DNA of 8,162 nucleotides. Source: a bacterium. Its GTDB lineage: Bacteria; Cyanobacteriota; Vampirovibrionia; Obscuribacterales; Obscuribacteraceae. The translations under genes were made by a program, and so were the position numbers. Shown here one piece after another: positions 1-6,023 of the stretch (position 1 is its first letter; every line of letters starts with the position of its first letter). The notes below the pieces were generated by a model. The model made no database searches, was not told the origin of the DNA, and saw nothing but the letters and a program-made list of their open reading frames with translations. The stretch lies in the NCBI GenBank assembly GCA_030431355.1, contig JAUIJG010000233.1, positions 1 to 8,162 of the forward strand, read 5' to 3'.

Positions 1-2450
1 TTCTCAAGGTCCGTAGACTGAAGGAGAAGCTGGGCAGCGGTATCAAGGTCATCGTTGACGAGTAAACACTCGATCACCCTGTCCGCTTCGGAATCCACCA
101 TACCAGCCCGCTGAAAAATTTTAAAACTGACGGAATATACTTCCTGGGCCTCCGAGCTTCTACCCGAGCGGCTCAGATCCCTGGCGCAATCCGCAAGAAG
201 AATGGCAAGATTCTTGGACTGATTGAGAGGGCTGTCTTCCAGATATCTCAAGGAGAGCTTCAGATTCTCACCGGTTGGAACGATTGAGGCGAGATAATCA
301 AGACATTTATTTCTTCTTCTATAGCCTCCTGACTCGGTAACCATAACCGATACCAGAACAGCGTAATGAAACTCGTAGATTGAATCGAGCTTAGGAAGCA
401 GATCTATCTCCTGGTCAAAAGAGCCATCATAGGAATTCAATAAAATTTTAGCTGCTTCAGGAGTGTTGCCTATGCCTAAAAGACAATCGGCAAGGAAGAC
501 ACTTCGCTCCACGCCCCATCCGGAAAGTTCCGCCAGCTCCAGAGCTTTTTTGTAGGCAATTTTCGCGTATTTATATTGGCGCTCGTCATAGTAGGTAGAA
601 GCAACATGGCGCAGGAACTCAATATATCTAGCCTGGGTGCTTAAGCGAGAGTCACGGTCCTCGGCATCGAGCAAGCGACGTAATCCATCCGAAGACTTGA
701 TGTTGCTTGAGAACATGCCGATGACCTGCTCTTCATTCTTTTCAAATCGAGAAAGACAAATTCCGGTTATCGCCCTTAGTACAAGAATTTTTGCCTGGGT
801 CTTAAGGCTCTCAGCCTCCACGCCTTTTACGAATTCGATAACAGACTCAAATGAGATCACCGCATTTTCGAGATCATCTTTAGAAAGGAATATATGGCCC
901 ACCCTCAAAAGAAGATTGGCTATTGTCAGAGAACCGGCGAAGGCTCCTTCCATTTCATGCCTGACAAAGGAGATAAAAGATGATGGTGACTTGAGTGACT
1001 TCACTATCAAGTCATAGGAGCGCTCTTCTTGACCGGAGTCGTAGTAAGAAGCAGCCAAAAGAAGAGTGGCCCGTAAAGACATCTGGTGAGAAACGAAGAC
1101 CGAGGCATAGCGTTGCGCCTCACGAAAATAGTGCGAGGCGGTACCGATCTGATTGGTCTTCACATAGGAATAGCCTAGGTGAATATTGGCGGTATAAGAC
1201 CAGTAATAGAACTGACTCTTCTCTTCAAAAGTTTCAGCCACCGACTTAAAGCTCTTAATCGCCTCGGCATAATTACCCTGGTTATACGCTTGAACGCCTC
1301 GATTTACCGTACGCTCCGCCCAGACTTCAGGCACCATCATCGACACCAGACGACGATGGGCGGACTCCTTCATTTTAGTGAGTCGTCCTAACATGGCCTG
1401 GGAAATAGGAAATTGTGCCCGCTCTCGCCTGATAGAGCTACGACTTTTGACTTCCACCGCCTCCGAAAAATCCTCAAGATTCTCCAGCAAATATTCTCCG
1501 GTCAGCTTAATAGATCTCTCCACTTCATCGAGGATCTGCTTCTCCTCATCTTCGAAAAGCAGACGCAACTCTTCTTCATCGGCACTAAGACTGGGAATAC
1601 AATCAGGCTTCACCCGTAGAAGTTTCGAAACGAAGGCGCCAAGATGTCTTACCTCTTCCGACTCATGGGTGGATAGGTCAGCAAAGAGCTCTGACTTTAA
1701 CGGCGCCCGAAAGTCTCTATGTCGAAAGAGTAAACAGTCGTCACCGCAACCGTAGCTGGTCCATAAGCCAGGATCAATAGCTAAAATTCTCAACGAACTG
1801 TCTATTAACCATGCCGAAAAATTATCCAGGCCGGTCTCAAACAGGGAACTATCCCTACGGGGATGCTGGAAGTTTCGATGTCCGACCTCCACGCTCTCAT
1901 TGCCGGACAATCTCGGTACGAACATACCGTCATAGTCAACTAGATAAAGCCTGTCTTCATTGATGAGGATATTGCCATGCTGAAGATCCCCATGGGCTAT
2001 TCCTTTCTCCTCCATGCGAAGCACCAGATCTCGGAAACTGACCCTGAGCTGTTCGACTCGCTTGCTATTCTTGATCACACGATGTAGGTGCTGATCCAGA
2101 GGCTCCCCCTCGCACCACTCCATTTTCAGAACCGGATACCAGTTTCCCTGGACCTTTATCCCTCTTTCGAGAAACTTGAAAGGAAGAAAATCCGGCGAGT
2201 CCAGTCCGGTCAGGAAATCTTCTATGATTCGATAGCGTTCCAGCAATCCAGGTCTGGATTCGAGAAAACAACGAACGGCATACGAGTTGACCCTGGTATC
2301 GAGCCTGTAGACACTGGCAAAGGCGCCGGTGATAGAACGTGGCAAGCCCAGGGGATTGAGAGACACAGTCGCTCGAATAAGATCACTATCCTCAAAGCAA
2401 TATTGAGGGCTTTGAATAGCTTCATTAAATTCCTGGGGAGTGGGCCACAT
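1..2450 (-). CDS. Protein-kinase-like protein with long TPR tail (partial, C-terminus beyond left edge)
   Basis: An uninterrupted frame runs from ATG at 2450 off the left edge (816 codons seen, no stop). Residues about 30-230 form a compact kinase fold: a Gly-rich-loop-like GAFASVY (42-48), YAVRCF (57-62) where VAIK would lie, a hinge-like VLKMEW (107-112), the catalytic loop HGDLQHGNIL (153-162; Asp155, Asn160), VDYDG (171-175) in place of DFG, QHP (195-197) and GLDNFSAW (207-214). HGDLQHGN with DYDG marks a bacterial kinase-like family, not Hanks PknB kinases. The usual VAIK lysine is Arg60. Residues about 290-370 are charged and helical. From about 380 onward helical repeats resemble TPRs, clearest at 385-410 (AYNQGNYAEAIKSF), 419-450, 513-540 and 613-640 (ASTYYDERQYKYAKIAYKKA), which suggests protein binding. 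No signal peptide or membrane segment is seen, so it is probably cytoplasmic. It lies downstream of the metallopeptidase and ATP-grasp genes on the same strand. An in-frame TGA at 2457-2459 limits the start; GTG at 2456 is an alternative, and no strong Shine-Dalgarno is visible. Fold call is firm; activity and target are unknown. Confidence 0.85.
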   Translation of the reverse strand, partial: MWPTPQEFNEAIQSPQYCFEDSDLIRATVSLNPLGLPRSITGAFASVYRLDTRVNSYAVRCFLESRPGLLERYRIIEDFLTGLDSPDFLPFKFLERGIKVQGNWYPVLKMEWCEGEPLDQHLHRVIKNSKRVEQLRVSFRDLVLRMEEKGIAHGDLQHGNILINEDRLYLVDYDGMFVPRLSGNESVEVGHRNFQHPRRDSSLFETGLDNFSAWLIDSSLRILAIDPGLWTSYGCGDDCLLFRHRDFRAPLKSELFADLSTHESEEVRHLGAFVSKLLRVKPDCIPSLSADEEELRLLFEDEEKQILDEVERSIKLTGEYLLENLEDFSEAVEVKSRSSIRRERAQFPISQAMLGRLTKMKESAHRRLVSMMVPEVWAERTVNRGVQAYNQGNYAEAIKSFKSVAETFEEKSQFYYWSYTANIHLGYSYVKTNQIGTASHYFREAQRYASVFVSHQMSLRATLLLAASYYDSGQEERSYDLIVKSLKSPSSFISFVRHEMEGAFAGSLTIANLLLRVGHIFLSKDDLENAVISFESVIEFVKGVEAESLKTQAKILVLRAITGICLSRFEKNEEQVIGMFSSNIKSSDGLRRLLDAEDRDSRLSTQARYIEFLRHVASTYYDERQYKYAKIAYKKALELAELSGWGVERSVFLADCLLGIGNTPEAAKILLNSYDGSFDQEIDLLPKLDSIYEFHYAVLVSVMVTESGGYRRRNKCLDYLASIVPTGENLKLSLRYLEDSPLNQSKNLAILLADCARDLSRSGRSSEAQEVYSVSFKIFQRAGMVDSEADRVIECLLVNDDLDTAAQLLLQSTDLE

Positions 2451-2456
2451 CAGCAC

Positions 2457-2510
2457 TCACATCAAACAATCTCTATCAAAAACGAGAGCAATGTCTCTGA
2501 TAGTAAACAT
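2457..2510 (-). CDS. Possible 17-codon leader ORF ahead of the kinase-like gene
   Basis: In the 78-bp gap between the metallopeptidase stop and the kinase-like start there is an ATG-to-TGA frame of 17 codons, MFTIRDIALVFDRDCLM. It is in the same frame as the kinase-like gene and ends six bases before its ATG. A G-run lies directly upstream of the leader ATG, closer than a normal Shine-Dalgarno. Since the kinase-like gene has no clear ribosome binding site of its own, reinitiation or translational coupling is possible. The frame is short enough to occur by chance. Confidence 0.25.
   Translation of the reverse strand: MFTIRDIALVFDRDCLM
2473..2503. repeat. Imperfect inverted repeat in the gap before the kinase-like gene
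   Basis: CTATCA (2473-2478) is complementary to TGATAG (2498-2503). An inner GAGA/TCTC pairing gives a 6+4 bp stem with a five-base bulge on one side. It lies inside the possible leader ORF. No T-run follows on the minus strand, so it is not an obvious intrinsic terminator. It could be a weak leader structure or chance. Confidence 0.25.
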
Positions 2511-2528
2511 ACCCCGTCCGGGCGATTT

Positions 2529-4475
2529 CTAGGACAATTTCAGGGATTTGCTGAACTCTTCCAGGCTCATCCCCCTCATTATCAGGTCAAATCGACTTCC
2601 GGCATCGGACTCCCTCAGGTACCTGGGGACCACCACAGGTTTCTTGAGCACTTTGCGCCAGAGAAGTTCCCGAACCAGAGGTAAATGCACCTGGGGCATC
2701 TTGCCCACCAACAAGTCTTCTATGCCTCCGCCGCCTTTCAGATACTCCAGAAGCCAGATAAGACCCCGCAGATAGACCGCATCCTTGGTAAAGCCGCCGG
2801 AGCGAAAAACCCTGGTAACCAGATTAAAAGCAAGCTTATTACTGAATCGATAAACCTGGGTCAATTCCCGGAAGACCTCGATATAAGGTGCTCCGGCAAG
2901 CATCATCCGCACCGCCACTACCCGAGCGGCAAGCATTCGCATCCTCCGCCGAGTCAGCCCCCCGGAGAGATATTCGGCCAGAACAGCCAGGCCTTCCTGA
3001 ACCTCGTCATACCCCACAAGCCCGGATGCCATCTGCTGAAGCGGCTGAATGCGACCGTTGTAGAAGGTGACCACATGGGTACCTACTTCATGCTGGAGAA
3101 TCGCCCTGACACGGGTCTGGGGGATGCGACTCTTTGGATTGATGAGCAGATTGCCGCTGGAAACCATCACTCCGGAGACATCTTCACGCAACTCCACGGC
3201 AAAATCAAAATCAGGATGACGTTCCTGGTAGAAGCGAATCTCCTGCCGGGCCACCTGGGCAAACTCTTTTGCCGAAAGCGACTCTTTTAACTGTTCGTCT
3301 TTGGATTTGGAAGGAACAATATCCAGCACCAATTTTGCCAGTTCCAGGTGTCTATCGCTGGGCACCCCATAAAGCTGCATGCTCCCGTACAGAAAGTTAG
3401 GCGTATCCCTATCGGAGAGCATGGAAATCTGTCTGTCGATTCCCTTCTGTTGCTCGCGAAAGAGCTGGGCCATGGCAGGATCCTCAACCTGCTCAAGTTT
3501 AATCTCATAAAGCTTTCGCTTCAGTTCAGCCGGCTCCACCGCCACCGGACGATAGAAGAACTGTGGCATCTTTTGGAATCCGCTCTTCTTAAAATCCTCG
3601 AAAGCCGCATTGTAGTTAGTGGGGGTAGAAGCAAGGACCAGGTCGAACTGGCTTGAAATAGTGGCAAGTTGATGATCGATATCGAATACGGATCGCTTGA
3701 TGCTGCGCGGTCCAAGCTGCTGGTAGTTGGTAGGTCGATAAGTAGTATGCCGCTGGGTGAATTCAAAAAAACAATATCTCAAAGACCGTGTCAACTCACG
3801 GTTAATCGTCTGCAGAATCAGCGGAAAGTCATTCTTGGTCTCGGAATCCCTGTAGACATCAAGCACTTCAACCCCAAGGGTGTAAGCATTCAATTGCTTT
3901 GCTCTCTTCTTCGATAGCAAAGAAAGCATTCCCGGAGGGTTGGTTCGAGAATTCGGAATCACCTCCACCACCGCCGACTGCTTGTGGACCTTTACCCTTT
4001 TAAGCGAACGCTCAAGCCGATTCACTGACTCCCGGGGTATGCGTTCCTCGGGAAGATGTATTTTGAAATGTGGCGCCCTGGCCGGCATATCTTCGGTGGT
4101 TTCCACCGGCGAGACCCAGACCTCGATCATCAGGAAAGCGCCAAATTTGTCGGAGAGTAGCGACACCACTTCCGACACCAGTTTAGAGATACCGGAGTGG
4201 TGTTTTCTAGCTCCGGACGCGGTTAGATAGGAAGCCTCTCCCATAACAAGCCGTTCATCACCGAAGCTCGTCACCCCTTCCGGTTTGCGATAAACAGCAA
4301 GGAAGGGAAGCTGGCGATCGATACTGATCTTGCCCCAGGGAGAAAGAAGGCGACGAATCCGCTTACTATCCTCAAGCCTGGATTTGACGAAAGAGATAAT
4401 ATTGGCACCGTTTTTGGTACCAACACCTTTCCTTCTCTTTACCCTGACGGCTTTTTTAGTCTGGTCTTCGTCCAC
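2529..4475 (-). CDS. DUF1704 / QEGLA-motif zinc metallopeptidase homologue (MATCAP-like family), long form
   Basis: The 648-residue product carries HEVGTH (462-467) and, in the expected place downstream, VQEGLAVLAEYLSGGL (492-507). Together these define the family annotated as 'flavohemoglobin expression-modulating QEGLA motif protein' (DUF1704). Animal MATCAP, a tubulin tyrosine carboxypeptidase, has the same HExxxH plus EEGLA layout. By that comparison His462, His467 and Glu494 should bind zinc and Glu463 should be catalytic. The family domain probably spans about 190-600. The first ~190 residues (basic start, then a mixed alpha/beta segment from about 56) make this protein longer than the roughly 400-residue members I recall. 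No signal peptide or membrane helix is seen, so it is probably cytosolic. The start is GTG at 4475: a TAG lies eight codons upstream with no ATG, GTG or TTG between, and a GGA lies a few bases before the GTG. It follows the ATP-grasp gene after 21 bp, so the two are likely one transcript. Family call is strong; peptidase activity here and its substrate are inferred. Confidence 0.92.
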   Translation of the reverse strand: MDEDQTKKAVRVKRRKGVGTKNGANIISFVKSRLEDSKRIRRLLSPWGKISIDRQLPFLAVYRKPEGVTSFGDERLVMGEASYLTASGARKHHSGISKLVSEVVSLLSDKFGAFLMIEVWVSPVETTEDMPARAPHFKIHLPEERIPRESVNRLERSLKRVKVHKQSAVVEVIPNSRTNPPGMLSLLSKKRAKQLNAYTLGVEVLDVYRDSETKNDFPLILQTINRELTRSLRYCFFEFTQRHTTYRPTNYQQLGPRSIKRSVFDIDHQLATISSQFDLVLASTPTNYNAAFEDFKKSGFQKMPQFFYRPVAVEPAELKRKLYEIKLEQVEDPAMAQLFREQQKGIDRQISMLSDRDTPNFLYGSMQLYGVPSDRHLELAKLVLDIVPSKSKDEQLKESLSAKEFAQVARQEIRFYQERHPDFDFAVELREDVSGVMVSSGNLLINPKSRIPQTRVRAILQHEVGTHVVTFYNGRIQPLQQMASGLVGYDEVQEGLAVLAEYLSGGLTRRRMRMLAARVVAVRMMLAGAPYIEVFRELTQVYRFSNKLAFNLVTRVFRSGGFTKDAVYLRGLIWLLEYLKGGGGIEDLLVGKMPQVHLPLVRELLWRKVLKKPVVVPRYLRESDAGSRFDLIMRGMSLEEFSKSLKLS

Positions 4476-4496
4476 GGATTCCGAAATCTCGAAGTA

Positions 4497-5543
4497 CTAG
4501 AGGGTGGCCATTTCCACGTTGTCGAAATTTCTTCGATAGTACTTCATGTAATCGACCTTATTCTCAAGAGACAATATTACCGCATGGGAGAAATTTACGC
4601 CTTCGAACTTCTGGGCGGTGATCAATCCCCCGGGAGAGAAAACGTTTATCTCCATCAATTTGTTTCCGACAATATCGAGTCCAACCAGGAACATTCCATC
4701 CTTGCAGAGTTTCGGTCTGACCATGTTGGCGAGCATGAGAGCTTCGGAGGTTATCTCCGCCTGTTTTACAGAACCACCGGCGTGGACGTTGCTCCTTATA
4801 TCCCCTTCCTGACCGATTCTACGAAAAGCGGCATACTTGCCTTTATAGCGCATCGGTCTGCCATTCATCATGAACAGACGGACGTCACCTTTTTTCGCTT
4901 CAGGAAGATACTCCTGGGCGATGATATAGCCGTCTTTGGAAAGCGCATCGACAATCTGATTGAGATTGGTCATATCCTCGGGTTTGACCAGAAAGACCCC
5001 TTTACCGCCGGAGCCCTGAAGAGGCTTGAGAACCACCCAGTTGCCCTCTTCCTTGGCGAATCGCCTGATCTTCTCCCTGTTTCGGGTGATTATGGTTCTC
5101 GGTCTGACCTCTTCGGGAAATGTCTGAAAATACATCTTGTTCATGGCATCGGCCAGGGCGTTCGGGTCATTTAATACGATTACGCCGTGGCTCATAGCAA
5201 CCCGACCGAAATCCAGACCAATCCCCTGGGCCCAGTGCCTGGGTCCGGTGTCCTTGCTGGGGTCGCTTCTCAGAAAGAGGACATCGAGATCATCCACCGA
5301 TATCTCTTCAATTTTCGCCTTTGGTCCTTTTAAATCAGCCAGATACGTGGCTCCACTCTTGTAGCTTGCCCGCGGAACATGCCTGGCTCTAGCTCTTATT
5401 GTGTTGTCCTTCTCATAAATGAAGTCATCCGCCCCAATCACCCAGGCCTCATGTCCTCGGGCGATGGCTGCCATAGCAAGGCTATTAGTGGTATAGCCCT
5501 CCTGCTCGGTCATGACATCATTTACATAAAACGCCAACCTCAT
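4497..5543 (-). CDS. GshB-like ATP-grasp ligase (glutathione-synthetase family)
   Basis: A 348-residue protein, slightly longer than E. coli GshB (316). It has an N-terminal Rossmann-like strand (MRLAFYVNDV), a GshB-like middle part with VLFLRSDP (88-95) and LNDPNAL (124-130), then the ATP-grasp domain: VVLKP (170-174, Lys173 as a nucleotide contact), the Gly-rich loop GSGGKGV (177-183), QEYLP (210-214), GDVRLF (219-224), RRIGQEGDIRSN (241-252) and the metal-binding end GLDIVGNKLMEINVFSP (288-304; Asp290, Glu298, Asn300). Such enzymes activate a carboxylate as an acyl phosphate and join it to an amine. True glutathione synthesis is possible, but no gamma-glutamylcysteine ligase gene lies here, and the metallopeptidase neighbour suggests a dedicated peptide or protein ligation role. 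It is the first gene of the minus-strand cluster. The ATG at 5543 has only a weak GGAG twelve bases upstream (5556-5559). The frame stays open for about 34 more codons upstream without an ATG, GTG or TTG, so the start is kept. Family firm, substrate open. Confidence 0.93.
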   Translation of the reverse strand: MRLAFYVNDVMTEQEGYTTNSLAMAAIARGHEAWVIGADDFIYEKDNTIRARARHVPRASYKSGATYLADLKGPKAKIEEISVDDLDVLFLRSDPSKDTGPRHWAQGIGLDFGRVAMSHGVIVLNDPNALADAMNKMYFQTFPEEVRPRTIITRNREKIRRFAKEEGNWVVLKPLQGSGGKGVFLVKPEDMTNLNQIVDALSKDGYIIAQEYLPEAKKGDVRLFMMNGRPMRYKGKYAAFRRIGQEGDIRSNVHAGGSVKQAEITSEALMLANMVRPKLCKDGMFLVGLDIVGNKLMEINVFSPGGLITAQKFEGVNFSHAVILSLENKVDYMKYYRRNFDNVEMATL

Positions 5544-5835
5544 CAGCTTGTTAAACTCCGGTGTTTCCCAGGCTAGATCAGAGTTCAGTTGAACCGATTT
5601 ATACCGACCTTGAGCCTGCCAATGGTAAATCTCGATTCTAACCTAGATAAGGCGATCTATGGAATCGATGGGCCGGAATCATAAAACATTTCGCACAATT
5701 CGCAAAGAAGAAACTCTTGGCATCCACCCTTGAACCAGACTCTTCTAGTCCCTCAAGTCTCTAAGCTGCAACGCCTGGAATTAAGCAAATCGAAAAGATG
5801 CATCATATTTAATACCAGAACAAAGAAGCAACTGA

Positions 5836-5848
5836 GATCAACTTGATC
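5836..5848. promoter_or_regulatory. Perfect palindrome, candidate operator
   Basis: GATCAA and TTGATC are perfect complements separated by one base (GATCAACTTGATC). The site lies about 175 bp before the transporter start and 290 bp before the ATP-grasp start, in a divergent intergenic region. The size suits a dimeric helix-turn-helix regulator, but no regulator gene is in the window and no second copy was noticed here. A six-base half-site can arise by chance. Confidence 0.3.
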
Positions 5849-5928
5849 GGCTACTGCTGCCCTTGAATAGCGGGCAAAACATAAAGCTTGTATCATCAAG
5901 ACAATTGGCCATACCTATCCAAACGCTC

Positions 5929-5960
5929 TTTTCAGGCGGCTTTGAAGAGGCGCCTGAGAA
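5929..5960. repeat. GC-rich inverted repeat upstream of the transporter operon
   Basis: TCAGGCG (5932-5938) pairs perfectly with CGCCTGA (5951-5957) across a 12-base loop. One G-T wobble and two A-T pairs outside extend the stem to ten pairs. No T-run follows the hairpin on either strand, so an intrinsic terminator is unlikely. It sits 64 bases before the ATPase ATG and may be an operator or a leader hairpin. Confidence 0.4.
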
Positions 5961-6006
5961 AGTTCGAGCAATAGCTTTGTTCTTAAAGGGTCTTGAAGAT
6001 TCGCCT
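5942..6006 (+). repeat. Direct repeat TTGAAGA-N2-CGCCT, two copies 51 bp apart
   Basis: TTGAAGA followed two bases later by CGCCT occurs at 5942-5955 and again at 5993-6006, twelve of fourteen positions identical. The 51-bp spacing is a whole number of codons in the open plus frame (FEEAPE and LEDSPK), so it may be a repeat within a coding remnant. It is also close to five helical turns, as for paired protein-binding sites. Confidence 0.3.
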
Positions 6007-6023
6007 AAATACTGAGAGCCTGG

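Larger units (their letters stand above)
5836..6015 (+). pseudogene. Possible coding remnant ending just before the transporter genes
   Basis: After a TGA at 5833-5835 the plus frame is open for 59 codons to TGA 6013-6015, eight bases before the ATPase start. The conceptual product has a protein-like C-terminal half (GGFEEAPEKVRAIALFLKGL then EDSPKY). There is no ATG; the only usable codons are TTGs (5863, 5905) without a Shine-Dalgarno. Upstream the same frame has stops at 5782-5784 and 5833-5835. This could be the tail of a decayed gene once in operon with the transporter, or chance: part of the minus strand is also open across the same stretch. I do not recognise a family. Confidence 0.2.
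5544..6023. other. 480-bp divergent intergenic region without a secure gene
   Basis: It separates the minus-strand cluster from the plus-strand transporter and should hold both promoters. On the minus strand TATAAA (complement of 5598-5603) is a fair -10 box about 55 bases before the ATP-grasp start, but its -35 is poor. TATTAA with an upstream TG (complement of 5809-5814) is a second, weaker candidate. No convincing sigma70 pair is seen for the transporter. Short open stretches occur on both strands, for example a 20-codon plus frame from ATG 5622 to TAA 5684, none with a good ribosome binding site. No tRNA, riboswitch core or intrinsic terminator could be recognised by eye. The repeats and the longest plus frame are listed separately. 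Confidence 0.6.

Noticed and set aside
637..1755. Series of plus-strand open frames of 68-126 codons
   Set aside because: All lie opposite the TPR part of the kinase-like gene, which is one unbroken minus-strand frame.
2088..2684. 198-codon plus-strand open frame
   Set aside because: It runs antisense to the kinase-like and metallopeptidase genes, whose frames carry clear family motifs; its own translation shows no domain-like pattern.
2685..3290. 201-codon plus-strand open frame
   Set aside because: Antisense shadow of the metallopeptidase, covering its HEVGTH/QEGLA region; no recognisable protein.
2529..4475. Role in flavohemoglobin expression, as the family name says
   Set aside because: No flavohemoglobin or nitric-oxide gene is nearby, and the conserved zinc-peptidase motifs point to a catalytic role.
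4584..5174. 196-codon plus-strand open frame
   Set aside because: Antisense shadow of the ATP-grasp domain, whose motifs are unmistakable on the minus strand.
4497..5543. Firm naming as gshB
   Set aside because: Fold and motifs fit GshB, but ATP-grasp substrate choice cannot be read from motifs alone and the neighbour is a peptidase, so no symbol is given.
5544..5650. N-terminal extension of the ATP-grasp protein
   Set aside because: The frame is open for about 34 codons upstream but has no ATG, GTG or TTG, and the chosen start matches the position where GshB proteins begin.
5929..5960. Hairpin read as an intrinsic terminator
   Set aside because: No run of T follows the stem on either strand, and neither adjacent gene ends here.
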